Shown: positions 9,175 through 17,285, numbered from the stretch's first letter. The stretch is DNA of 64,000 bases from Bacteroidales bacterium (GCA_024400425.1 JAKSMV010000005.1:1-64000), one strand, 5' to 3'. Notes: a model not told the origin generated them from the sequence alone. Numbers and translations are program-made.

Positions 9175-11490
9175 ATGAAAGCGTTTTTCTGTAAACATAA
9201 AAAGCTGACAATCTTATTAGCAGCAATTTTTTTGCTGTTTGTCATCTTTGTTTGCATTCCTGTCCCAAGCTTTGATGATCCGTATTCTACTGTCCTTACG
9301 GCAAAAAACGGAGAGTTGCTTGGCGCGAAAATCGCTGATGACGGGCAATGGCGCTTTCCTGCAACGAATTGCTATTCAGATAAGTATGTTGCCTGCCTTT
9401 TGGAATACGAAGACCAACAGTTTTTTCACCATCCGGGTTTCAATCCGGCTTCTTTTGTAGAGGCATTGGTGCAAAACATCAAGGCGGGCAAGGTCGTGCG
9501 TGGCGGCAGCACTATCACAATGCAGGTGGTGCGTCTTTCGCGTGGCGACAAACCTCGTACCTATTGGGAAAAACTGGTCGAAGTGGTTTTGGCCATGCGA
9601 TTGGAGTTGCGCTATTCGAAGCGCGAAATCCTTGACTTGTATGCCGCCAATGCGCCTTTCGGAGGCAATGTTGTTGGCATTGATGCCGCATCGTGGCGTT
9701 ATTTCCACACTACTCCCGACCGACTTTCGTGGGGCGAAGCCGCTACGTTGGCCGTCTTACCCAATTCTCCTGCATTGATTCATCCTGGACGCTCACGTGA
9801 GGTCTTGGAAATGAAACGCAATGAGTTGCTGGAACGGATGCCAGATTCGAAAGCCTTTTTGCCGCGAAGGATGAACCTTCCACGTCTTTCTGTAGAGGAT
9901 AGCGAATTGGCCCAGATGGAAGAAATTCCACCGAAGCCTTACGATATGCCCATGTGGGCTTACCATTATCTCTCCGATTTCGAGAAGACCAAGAAAGGCC
10001 AACATATCCATTCCGACATTGATTTCGAATTGCAGCGCGAAGTGCTGGAAATCATGCGCCGTCATTACGAGTCGAATACCTTGAACCAAATCGAGAATGC
10101 AGCGGTGTATGTGGTTGATTATCTCGACCAGAAAGTGGTGGCGTATGTCGGAAACAACATGAATGCCAACGATGCCGCCATGGTGGACATGGTGAAGGCG
10201 CAGCGCTCGACGGGAAGCGTTCTCAAGCCTTTCCTCTTTGCAGCCATGCTCGACGATGGCTCGCTCTTGCCCGATATGGTTTTGCCCGATGTCCCGATGA
10301 GCCTTTCGGGTTTCACCCCGAAGAACTATTCGGGAGAATATTGGGGCGCGGTGACTGCCCGTGAGGCTTTGCAGAACTCCTTGAATGCGCCTTTTGTTCA
10401 CTTGCTCCGCATTTACGGACAGCAGCGTTTCCATGCTTTGCTCAAGGAATTGCCGCTTTCGGGCATCGTCTTCGATGCGGACCATTATGGCCTTTCACTC
10501 ATAGTGGGAGGGGGAGAGGCATCGCTGTTCGACATCACCAACGCCTATGCACGAATGGGCCGCAAGTTGGCCGATGAAGTGAATGAAGGCTTCTCGGCTG
10601 ATGAGCCTGTCGAATCTCCTTTCTCAGCCGAGGCCATCGCCGAAACTTTCGATGTGATGACGGGTTTGACACGTCCTGGTTCGCAAACGGGATGGGGCGG
10701 TTTTTCGTCGTCGAAGCGGGTGGCTTGGAAGACGGGGACGAGTTTCGGCTTCCGCGATGCGTGGGCCGTGGGCCTGACTGACCGTTATGCCATCGGCGTC
10801 TGGGTGGGTAACTCCGATGGAGAAGGCCGCCCGGGCTTGTCGGGTGTGGGTTCGGCTGCACCTGTCCTCTTCGATGTGGTGGGCAAACTGAAAGGCAGCT
10901 ATACCTATCCCGCCCATACCTCGCGCTGTGTCGAAATCGAAGTGTGTGCCCAATCGGGTTATCCCAAGTCAGACTGCTGCCCCGAAACGAAACGGGTGAA
11001 GGTGCCTAACGTGGAAAACATGACGGGTGTTTGCCCTTACCACAAGAAGGTGTTTCTGGATAGCACGCGCCAGTTTCAGGTGAGTCCCGACTGCTATCCG
11101 GTGAACCAGAAATGCTACGATGTGTTTTATGTGTTGCCCCCTGTGATGGAATGGTTCTATAAAAAACATTCTTCTCTATATCATGTATTGCCAGCCTTTT
11201 ATCCTGGCTGTGGCGCATCGCATCCCGATGATGTGATGGCATTTGTCTATCCGAAATCAGATGCCAAGGTGACCATCCCGATAGGCATAAAAGGCGACCG
11301 ACAACAGGTGATTTTCGAAATCGCGCACCGCAATCCGCAAAAGACGGTCTTTTGGTCGCTGAACGACAAATTCATTGGTGAGACGCGCCTCAACCACCAG
11401 ATGCCTATCGATGTTGAAAAAGGCACTTACGAACTCCGTTGCGTCGATGAAGACGGCGTGGAACTGTATCGGAAACTGGTGGTGATGTGA
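9175..11490 (+). CDS. pbpC: Penicillin-binding protein 1C
   Basis: A 771-residue bifunctional peptidoglycan synthase. An N-terminal membrane anchor (about residues 9-30) is followed by a GT51 glycosyltransferase domain with 'EDQQFFHHPG' and 'GGSTITMQVVRL'. The transpeptidase domain carries Ser348-x-x-Lys351 (TGSVLK), Ser402-Leu-Asn404 and Lys519-Thr-Gly521. A C-terminal BiPBP_C-like domain with several Cys residues ('CCPETKRVKVPN', 'GVCPYHKK') completes the PbpC architecture. It follows the alpha-2-macroglobulin gene; in enterobacteria the two are thought to cooperate in repairing a wall breached by proteases or lysins. The last 78 bp recur at 16310-16387. Confidence 0.96.
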   Translation: MKAFFCKHKKLTILLAAIFLLFVIFVCIPVPSFDDPYSTVLTAKNGELLGAKIADDGQWRFPATNCYSDKYVACLLEYEDQQFFHHPGFNPASFVEALVQNIKAGKVVRGGSTITMQVVRLSRGDKPRTYWEKLVEVVLAMRLELRYSKREILDLYAANAPFGGNVVGIDAASWRYFHTTPDRLSWGEAATLAVLPNSPALIHPGRSREVLEMKRNELLERMPDSKAFLPRRMNLPRLSVEDSELAQMEEIPPKPYDMPMWAYHYLSDFEKTKKGQHIHSDIDFELQREVLEIMRRHYESNTLNQIENAAVYVVDYLDQKVVAYVGNNMNANDAAMVDMVKAQRSTGSVLKPFLFAAMLDDGSLLPDMVLPDVPMSLSGFTPKNYSGEYWGAVTAREALQNSLNAPFVHLLRIYGQQRFHALLKELPLSGIVFDADHYGLSLIVGGGEASLFDITNAYARMGRKLADEVNEGFSADEPVESPFSAEAIAETFDVMTGLTRPGSQTGWGGFSSSKRVAWKTGTSFGFRDAWAVGLTDRYAIGVWVGNSDGEGRPGLSGVGSAAPVLFDVVGKLKGSYTYPAHTSRCVEIEVCAQSGYPKSDCCPETKRVKVPNVENMTGVCPYHKKVFLDSTRQFQVSPDCYPVNQKCYDVFYVLPPVMEWFYKKHSSLYHVLPAFYPGCGASHPDDVMAFVYPKSDAKVTIPIGIKGDRQQVIFEIAHRNPQKTVFWSLNDKFIGETRLNHQMPIDVEKGTYELRCVDEDGVELYRKLVVM
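11413..11490 (+). repeat. 78-bp direct repeat, copy 1 (3' end of pbpC)
   Basis: The final 78 bases of pbpC, from GTTGAAAAAGGC to the stop codon TGA, recur at 16310-16387 with a single difference (CTCCGTTGCG here, CTCCATTGCG there). Confidence 0.95.
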
Positions 11491-11584
11491 GGTTGCATAA
11501 TTGATGCTTTCGAAAGTGCTTGCGTCTGCAAGGTCATATTAGCGTAATTCGTGGTCCATTGCTGTTTAGGTATAGGTACATAGA

Positions 11585-11819
11585 TGACTTTTCAATCTCA
11601 GTAAAAAAATGGGACAAATTGTCCAAAAATGGCTTCATGAAGCCGGGGCAGGACCTTCCCTGTACCAAGGCTGTCTTCCCTGCTGAGCATTCAGGAACCA
11701 GCAGAGCCTTTCCTTCGCTTTTTAGCGAAGCGAACAGGGAGCGGGCAGCAAGAGGAAGCGTATCGGAGGCAGCCTTGGTACGGCCCAGGTATAGTGCTGC
11801 CCCTGGGATGAAAAGTCAA
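11585..11819. repeat. 235-bp long imperfect palindrome (MITE-like or structured RNA)
   Basis: Nested complementary arms: TGACTTTTCA at 11585-11594 with its complement at 11810-11819; GGGGCAG (about 11646-11652) with CTGCCCC (11797-11803); GTACCAAGGCTG (11662-11673) with CAGCCTTGGTAC (11770-11781), a perfect 12 bp; CTTCC (11675-11679) with GGAAG (11754-11758); TGCTG (11681-11685) with CAGCA (11746-11750); and a central hairpin CTTCGCT-TTTT-AGCGAAG (11713-11730). No transposase is present. It could be a miniature inverted-repeat element or a folded RNA. Confidence 0.65.
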
Positions 11820-11915
11820 AAAATCATTTTTCAAAAAATCACAAAATCATTTTTCGATGTCTTGCAAACTTGGGTTTGCTCCACTGTTTCTTTTGACAAA
11901 AACATAAAAAACACT

Positions 11916-12040
11916 CTTGCGGGATGATCTCTTTCAGAGCCTTCATGCCACCAAGCCAATCCAATCCAAAGACTCAAGCCTGGCTTGGCCTTTGATTTGC
12001 CTTGACGGCATAAATCCCTGCGGGTCTTTCATCCCACAAG
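11916..12040. repeat. Second inverted repeat, 12-bp ends
   Basis: CTTGCGGGATGA at 11916-11927 is mirrored by TCATCCCACAAG at 12029-12040 (11 of 12 paired) around 101 bp. Inside are partial AAGCC/GGCTT complementarities. It is adjacent to the larger palindrome and of unknown nature. Confidence 0.5.
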
Positions 12041-12318
12041 AGCAAAAAACAATAAAAACCATACCCGAAAAACATTTTTCAATAGGATGGAACTTTGGTT
12101 TCAGAAGGACTTTGTTTTTATTGTTTTTGTTTGTGCCAACAGGTAAATATGTACTATATTTTATTAGTGGATGATGAAAAAACAAGACGCCTAGGTGTTG
12201 AATTCGGAATTTCTGATTTTTTGATTTGTGATTTTTTGATTTTTTGCCGGAAATAAAGTCCATTGATGGCTCCTTTGCAGCAATTGGCGTTTTAAAAAAT
12301 CATATTCAAGTTTTTTCC

Positions 12319-12326
12319 TATCTTTG
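12319..12326 (+). promoter_or_regulatory. -7 box TATCTTTG, 5 nt before the TPR gene ATG
   Basis: TATCTTTG is a perfect TAnnTTTG box. Only 5 nt separate it from the ATG at 12332, implying a leaderless or nearly leaderless mRNA if it is used. Confidence 0.55.
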
Positions 12327-12331
12327 CGGCA

Positions 12332-14551
12332 ATGAAACTGAAACATCTCATATTGTTTCTTGCCGTGGTTCTTGCGGCTTGTTCCACGCGGCATCCTGTA
12401 GAGACGCGTCCTGGCACATCTCTACCCAACAATATGGTATGCCAGCAATTACAAGCCATCGACAGCCTGATGTGGCAACAGCCCGACAGTGCGCTGATGG
12501 TGCTGGTGGATTTTGCGACTACACCGAAGGCGGATAGCCTTAGTGCCTTTGAGGGGCATTATTGCCAGATGCTGCTCTCTGAATTGCTTTATAAGAACGA
12601 TTACGGGCAGAGCAACCGAGAGAAATTGCTGAAGGCGGTGAGGTATTTTGATTCGATTGTAGGGGCGGATGAAACGGACGCACGTAAGGCGGACACACGC
12701 GGTGTGTCCCTACGGGATCGCAATGCGTTTTTGGATGCGCGGGCGCATTATATTAATGGTGTGGGGTTTTATGAGCGGGACAGTGTGGTGGAGGCTTGTG
12801 CGGAATACCTGAAGGCATTGGAGGTGATGGATTTGAATTTTGAAGAGAAAGGATTGGAAGGGAATAAAGCCATATTTATGGCTAATATTTATAATAGGCT
12901 TGGCGACTTCTTTTCGGTTCAATTTATGATGGATGATGCCATTGCCTGCTATGAACAAGCATTGTTGTATTGCCTGAAAGAGCCCACTTCTTCTAATGGC
13001 GTTTCTAATATCCTATATCACATAGGGATACAATATGATAAGAAAGACAGTCTTAACATAGCAAGGCAATATTATGGCCAAGCATTGGAAACTGTGTCTA
13101 ACATTGATAATCTAACATATAGAAACATTGTTACAAGTAAGGCACTTTGTGACTATCAGATTGAAAAGAAGGCCGAACAGCCATTGAACGCTTTGCGAAC
13201 AATTATAGGGCAAACTGAGAATGAAGATGAACGATTGACACGTTATTTGACTGTAGGTGATATATTCTTTGAAGAGCAAATGTTTGATTCAGCGATGTTT
13301 TTCCTCGAATTAGCGTTTGGAAACAATAAAGATAAATCTATGCAGGTTCAAGCTGCTGATTTTTTACGTATTATCTATGATAGCCTTGGAGACAGTGAAA
13401 AATCCAATAATTGTTTGAAATTTATGGCTGACAACATGAAACTGGAAGGCGAAAACAAAGCCTTGGTTTCGCAACTCGACAATCTGTTTCAGGATTACTT
13501 GAAGCAGAAGCAGGAAAAGCTGTCTGAGGCTGAACATGCAAAGCACGTTAGGAAAATTGTCGGAATCATTGTGCCGATTGCGGTGTTGTTGGCCTTGGCC
13601 ATTATTATTGTGGCGAAACGGAGGAGCAGGAAACTGCTGAAACAGCAGCAGAAGGAAGTGGAGCAAGCACATGAGGGGGAACTGAGACGGCTGCAGGCAG
13701 AAACCCAGCAGCGGCTGGAGGAAACCGAAAGAAAGCATCGGCAGAAGGAGGAAGAGATGGTGAAGCGGCATGAAGATGAATTGAGGATTCAGAGAGACCA
13801 ATCGGAAAAAGAGATGGAGCAAACGAGGCAAAGGCATGAAGCTGAATTGGAAGCGGAACGGTTGGCCTACGAGAAAGAACAGGACGCTTTGCGGCAAAGC
13901 CTCAGACAGCATGAAGACCAAGTGAGGGCCTCGGAAAAGAGTTTAGGCCAGCAGCAAGATAAGGCAGAACACTGGCGCCAGGAGTTCCTGAAAGAACCGA
14001 TTTGCAGGCGCATTAATGAATTGCTGCATGGCAAACGAATCACCACCCGCGACACTTCATTCAAACATGACGACATTACGCTGGAGGAAGAGGATTTCAA
14101 ACAGCTTAGGGAGGCTGTGGAGCGGCATTTCGAGGGGTTCGATGCTTTTCTGTTAAGCTGCTGCCAAAGTTTGAAGCGTGGCGACTTGGCACTTTGCCAT
14201 CTGCATTTGATGGGATTAGGCGAAGGAGAGATTGCCGCATTGAAGAGCAGAACCTATTCGGGAATCAAGAAACAGGATGAGAGCATCAAGGAGAAACTTT
14301 CGCTGGAAGAAAGCGTTTCGGAGTATGTCTTGAGGATAGCAAAAGGGTTATATGTCCCTCAAGATGTCCCTCAAGATCCGCTAAAAACCATATTAACTAT
14401 TATGTCCAATAATCCCAATATAACAAGAGAAGAGATGGCTAATCAATTGGGCGTGAGTTCAAAAACGATTGGTAGATACTTGAAAAAACTTGATGGGAAA
14501 GTCCGGTATGTAGGGAGTGGGTATAGTGGACACTGGGAAGTAATAGAATAG
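12332..14551 (+). CDS. TPR / transmembrane / coiled-coil / HTH signalling protein
   Basis: A 739-residue protein. Residues 1-17 form a lipoprotein-like signal (FLAVVLAACS). TPR-type helices follow ('NRLGDFFSVQFMMDDAIACYEQALLYC', 'IARQYYGQALETV', 'DSAMFFLELAFGNN') up to about residue 385. A membrane segment lies near 410-428 (IVGIIVPIAVLLALAIIIV). A long charged coiled coil spans about 430-545. The C-terminus has a HTH-like helical region and then a winged-helix motif ('NITREEMANQLGVSSKTIGRYLKKL'). Layout suggests a periplasmic sensor with a cytosolic DNA-binding output, as in other Bacteroidota TPR regulators. Two palindromic repeats are embedded in frame (12398-12425, 12684-12714). The ligand and targets are unknown. 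Confidence 0.85.
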   Translation: MKLKHLILFLAVVLAACSTRHPVETRPGTSLPNNMVCQQLQAIDSLMWQQPDSALMVLVDFATTPKADSLSAFEGHYCQMLLSELLYKNDYGQSNREKLLKAVRYFDSIVGADETDARKADTRGVSLRDRNAFLDARAHYINGVGFYERDSVVEACAEYLKALEVMDLNFEEKGLEGNKAIFMANIYNRLGDFFSVQFMMDDAIACYEQALLYCLKEPTSSNGVSNILYHIGIQYDKKDSLNIARQYYGQALETVSNIDNLTYRNIVTSKALCDYQIEKKAEQPLNALRTIIGQTENEDERLTRYLTVGDIFFEEQMFDSAMFFLELAFGNNKDKSMQVQAADFLRIIYDSLGDSEKSNNCLKFMADNMKLEGENKALVSQLDNLFQDYLKQKQEKLSEAEHAKHVRKIVGIIVPIAVLLALAIIIVAKRRSRKLLKQQQKEVEQAHEGELRRLQAETQQRLEETERKHRQKEEEMVKRHEDELRIQRDQSEKEMEQTRQRHEAELEAERLAYEKEQDALRQSLRQHEDQVRASEKSLGQQQDKAEHWRQEFLKEPICRRINELLHGKRITTRDTSFKHDDITLEEEDFKQLREAVERHFEGFDAFLLSCCQSLKRGDLALCHLHLMGLGEGEIAALKSRTYSGIKKQDESIKEKLSLEESVSEYVLRIAKGLYVPQDVPQDPLKTILTIMSNNPNITREEMANQLGVSSKTIGRYLKKLDGKVRYVGSGYSGHWEVIE
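12398..12425. repeat. Palindromic repeat inside the TPR gene (first)
   Basis: GTAGAGA at 12398-12404 pairs with TCTCTAC at 12419-12425. It encodes residues just after the lipobox (VETRPGTSLP) and matches the same palindrome type as 2041-2065. Confidence 0.55.
12684..12714. repeat. Palindromic repeat inside the TPR gene (second)
   Basis: GGACACAC-GCG-GTGTGTCC (12691-12709) within a longer imperfect palindrome running from CGTAAGGC to CCCTACG. It encodes 'ARKADTRGVSLR', a low-similarity insertion between two helices, with the frame kept open. Confidence 0.6.
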
Positions 14552-14734
14552 CAGAACGCATATTCTGTTGACAATCACATTTTCTATCTTCTATAAATAA
14601 GGTAAATGCTGGAAAAAAGTTGGATAATTCCAGCTGTTTACACCTTGTTGTTATCTATAATATATTGATTATCAGTGTGTTTACAACCCCACCCTTTTTT
14701 TATGTAAAATTCCAACATTTCTCCAGCAGTGTTT

Positions 14735-14767
14735 TTTGATTTGAAATTTGGTAATGTCCTACTTTTG
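14735..14767 (+). promoter_or_regulatory. Promoter TTTG-N21-TACTTTTG
   Basis: TTTG at 14735 and TACTTTTG at 14760-14767 match the Bacteroidota -33/-7 pair. It serves the T9SS protein gene. The rest of the 260-bp gap (14552-14814) shows AT-rich sequence and no gene. Confidence 0.65.
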
Positions 14768-14850
14768 CCGATGAAAGTTTAAGTGTAAAATTTCAATAAT
14801 TAAAACATGCAATTATGTACAGATTAAAAGTAACTAATAAGAAAAAGGAT

Positions 14851-16314
14851 ATGATGTTTAAAAAGTGCGTCACAATAATAGTCGCAGTTCTATTTTGTGC
14901 TATCACGATGCACGCCCAAGAGCAGTTGAATTTGAATCTTGTTGGGGAAACAAGAAGCTATCTTGCTATGCTTCCCCTTGGTGATGATGAATTTCTGGTT
15001 TCATATGCAGTCCAAGAGGAAAACCAAATAGCTTTGGGACGAATGAAAACCGACGGAACAGAACTGTCGTATGTTGTCCAGTCACAAGTCTTTGCAGAGC
15101 AAGGCTATACAAATATTGAGCAGACCATCCTGTTCGAAGAGAAAGAAAACTTGGCGGGTATCATATACCACAAGGTTAGGGGCGATTCCCTTTGGATTGC
15201 TGTGGGCGATATCAGCGATGACCTTGTGATAACCGAGAAAGGTTCAGTTCTGTTGAGTGATAATAGGCGCAACTTCATTGAACCAGAATATGTGATTGAA
15301 GACGAACAAACCTTTGCCGTGAGCTATTTCACCGGAGAGACTATGAATAATCAATTCCGCATCATGCGTATCAACAAAAGGGGCGACGTGCTTGCAGACA
15401 GAATCTTTACTTCCCGGATTTTTGACCTCGATAGGCTTTTTGCTCTCAATGCGGATTCGACGGGATACCTCATTGGCGGAGGTGACATCAATGAGCAACC
15501 TCTGCGCCACAGGTGTTACAATTTGGACTTCAACCTTGACACCATCATGTTGCATGAGGAAATATTTGGTGGTTTTCCGTATCAAGGATGGCACATTCCT
15601 CTTCTTTTCCCATACATTGCCAAACATCCAAATAGTGGTAAGCTTTATGTGGTGGGCTTTTCGGGAGGCTGGCAGGATGTTAATACAGGTCATGCAATAA
15701 ATCAAGATGCTATCATAGCCGAATTCGACAGCAACATGTCACACATTGAGCATTGGGACTATGCCATGAACACCAATAGCCCTGATCAACGTGCTTATTG
15801 GAAGTCTATTGATTTTTTACCAGACGGAAGTGTTGTTATGTGCGCTTTGATCAATCAGAATCATGAAGGGTTTTATGTTGCACATTTTGACGAAAACCTC
15901 AATAAACTCAGCGAGGTGTACTGTCACGATAATGGCGAAAGTATAAGCCCTGTTGAAATTTGTGCTATGCCCAATGGTTCTTGCTTAGTCAGTGCGTTGT
16001 CCCAACGTCTATATCACATTCCAGCCGATAGCTTTTGGAATATCGATGAAGCCCACGCCCACGGTCTTTCGCTTGCCATCGCTTATCCGAACCCGGGCGG
16101 CAACGAGATGCACATCCGTACTGCGGCTGAAAATGCCGCCGTGGAAGTTTACGATATGAATGGCCGCCTTGTGGCGCAGCAGCCTGTTATGGAAACCGAA
16201 ACGGTGCTGGATGCCACGGACTGGGCTAGTGGAGAGTATGTCTGGAAGGTGGTTTCGGGCGTTTCGACAAGCTCAACGACCCTTGTTGAATCTGGGAAAT
16301 GGGTGAAGCGTTGA
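14851..16314 (+). CDS. T9SS type A sorting domain protein
   Basis: A 487-residue secreted protein. ATG 14851 is chosen because AAAAAGG precedes it and the signal peptide (FKKCVTIIVAVLFCAITMHAQ) starts there; an in-frame ATG at 14815 would add 12 residues. The body has repeated strands that alternate Asp/Gly turns, like beta-propeller surface proteins. The C-terminal domain from about residue 405 ('AIAYPNPGGNEMHIRT', 'VEVYDMNGRLV', 'SGEYVWKVVS', ending GKWVKR) is a type IX sorting signal, so it should cross the outer membrane and be anchored or released. Within that domain 'GVSTSSTTLVE' is encoded by a dispersed repeat. The ligand is unknown. Confidence 0.87.
   Translation: MMFKKCVTIIVAVLFCAITMHAQEQLNLNLVGETRSYLAMLPLGDDEFLVSYAVQEENQIALGRMKTDGTELSYVVQSQVFAEQGYTNIEQTILFEEKENLAGIIYHKVRGDSLWIAVGDISDDLVITEKGSVLLSDNRRNFIEPEYVIEDEQTFAVSYFTGETMNNQFRIMRINKRGDVLADRIFTSRIFDLDRLFALNADSTGYLIGGGDINEQPLRHRCYNLDFNLDTIMLHEEIFGGFPYQGWHIPLLFPYIAKHPNSGKLYVVGFSGGWQDVNTGHAINQDAIIAEFDSNMSHIEHWDYAMNTNSPDQRAYWKSIDFLPDGSVVMCALINQNHEGFYVAHFDENLNKLSEVYCHDNGESISPVEICAMPNGSCLVSALSQRLYHIPADSFWNIDEAHAHGLSLAIAYPNPGGNEMHIRTAAENAAVEVYDMNGRLVAQQPVMETETVLDATDWASGEYVWKVVSGVSTSSTTLVESGKWVKR
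16258..16285. repeat. Dispersed repeat inside a T9SS sorting domain
   Basis: GTTTCGACAAGCTCAACGAC (16261-16280) belongs to the 'TTTCGACAAGCTCAa/gtGACC' repeat seen in many bacterial genomes. Here it is translated as VSTSSTT inside the sorting domain. Confidence 0.5.
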
Positions 16315-16387
16315 AAAAGGCACTTACGAACTCCATTGCGTCGATGAAGACGGCGTGGAACTGTATCGGAAACTGGTGGTGATGTGA
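16310..16387 (+). repeat. 78-bp direct repeat, copy 2 (orphan pbpC 3' end)
   Basis: 77 of 78 bases match 11413-11490. It is not part of any pbpC gene here. The stop codon of the upstream T9SS gene (TGA, 16312-16314) falls inside its first bases. Confidence 0.95.
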
Positions 16388-16470
16388 AGCGTTGTATTAT
16401 ACAAGTTCATATATGTCAGTTTCAGCGCATTTGCCATCCGATAAAGATAAGCGTGATATGTGGCGATTTC

Positions 16471-16502
16471 CTTGTGGTAATAAATGTGTTTTGCTATCTT
16501 TG
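16471..16502 (+). promoter_or_regulatory. Promoter CTTG-N20-TATCTTTG
   Basis: TTG at 16472 and TATCTTTG at 16495-16502, 23 nt start to start, fit the Bacteroidota consensus. This rules out the longer in-frame start at 16392 and supports ATG 16524, 21 nt downstream. Confidence 0.7.
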
Positions 16503-16523
16503 CAACTTGAAAATGAAATCACA

Positions 16524-17285
16524 ATGAAGATGAATAGGAATTTGCTTCATGCGCTTCTGCTGCCGCTGCTGTTTTGCGTTTCTTGCATCGAAAATGCTCC
16601 GTCGAAAGATGTATTCTATCTGAATGACGAATCGGATGAAGGCCACGGGAAGCGTGTCGTTTATGATTTCGATGGCGAATTGGCAAGCGACAGTGCGCTT
16701 TGGGAAAACTATGCTTTTTGCCGCCAGCAGCAGGTGGAAGGCAGCGATTGTTATTTTGCTGTCTTTCCTGAGGAAAACTATGTCGGATTTTGTAACGGGA
16801 ATCCTACAATAAGACTCTTCCAACATCAAAAGTATTTGCCTTCGGACATTGATTTGCCAGCATGTCCGGCGGTGGCTTGTGGAAAGCTTAAGGAGCAGGA
16901 ATTAAGCAGTGTATGTGGAGGTTTGCAGGTGCTGTTGAAAGGCAATGCCACAGTTACGGCCTTGCGTTTTACCGATAACGATTCAATTGACAGGCTGTGG
17001 GGAAACTATGTCGTGCGTCACATTGGCATGGAAGGCCAACAGCTTTTGGCGCTGTCATCATCGGAAGGCAACAATGAAGTCTGGCTGGATTGCCCTGAAG
17101 GCGTTGCCTTGTCGAATGACACGGCTAAGGCTTTCACTGTCATGTTGCCTCCAGGCGCGTTTTACCGTGGCTTTGCCATGGATGTTTTCTGCGGTGATTC
17201 CGTGCTATGTCATATTGCTACGGAAAAATGCAATACGATAGTTCGTGGCAAGATGCACGGGATGTCGGAACTTGTAATTCGTTGA
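16524..17285 (+). CDS. Hypothetical lipoprotein heading the kinase/PqqD/exporter cluster
   Basis: A 253-residue predicted lipoprotein (LLLPLLFCVSC lipobox). The start is fixed by the promoter ending at 16502 and by the signal peptide. The mature part shows no family that I recognise. It contains several Cys residues ('FCNGNPT', 'LPACPAVACG', 'SVCGG', 'DVFCGDSVLCHI'), which could form disulfides in the periplasm. It ends 7 nt before the nucleotidyltransferase gene and shares its strand, so it is probably the first gene of that operon. It may be the substrate, receptor or immunity component of the cluster; none of these is demonstrated. Confidence 0.8.
   Translation: MKMNRNLLHALLLPLLFCVSCIENAPSKDVFYLNDESDEGHGKRVVYDFDGELASDSALWENYAFCRQQQVEGSDCYFAVFPEENYVGFCNGNPTIRLFQHQKYLPSDIDLPACPAVACGKLKEQELSSVCGGLQVLLKGNATVTALRFTDNDSIDRLWGNYVVRHIGMEGQQLLALSSSEGNNEVWLDCPEGVALSNDTAKAFTVMLPPGAFYRGFAMDVFCGDSVLCHIATEKCNTIVRGKMHGMSELVIR

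Larger units (their letters stand above)
11491..12318. other. 828-bp intergenic region with two palindromic elements
   Basis: No convincing gene. Two short open frames (11520-11927 and 11917-12174, plus strand) run through palindromic DNA and low-complexity AT tracts and look like chance. The region holds a long imperfect inverted repeat (11585-11819), a second inverted repeat (11916-12040), tracts of the form AAAATCATTTTTC (about 11823-11856) and GATTTTTTGATTTGTGATTT (about 12219-12245), and the promoter of the next gene at its end. Confidence 0.7.

Noticed and set aside
7775..9226. 483-residue antisense frame in the macroglobulin gene
   Set aside because: It overlaps a well-supported gene fully and its sequence has no domain pattern; it arises from codon bias on the other strand.
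11520..12174. Two short plus-strand frames in the gap after pbpC
   Set aside because: They run through palindromic and AT-rich low-complexity DNA, have no recognisable family or signal peptide, and overlap each other.
16392..16523. Longer N-terminus for the lipoprotein at 16524
   Set aside because: The extension contains the promoter and would bury the lipoprotein signal 44 residues inside.
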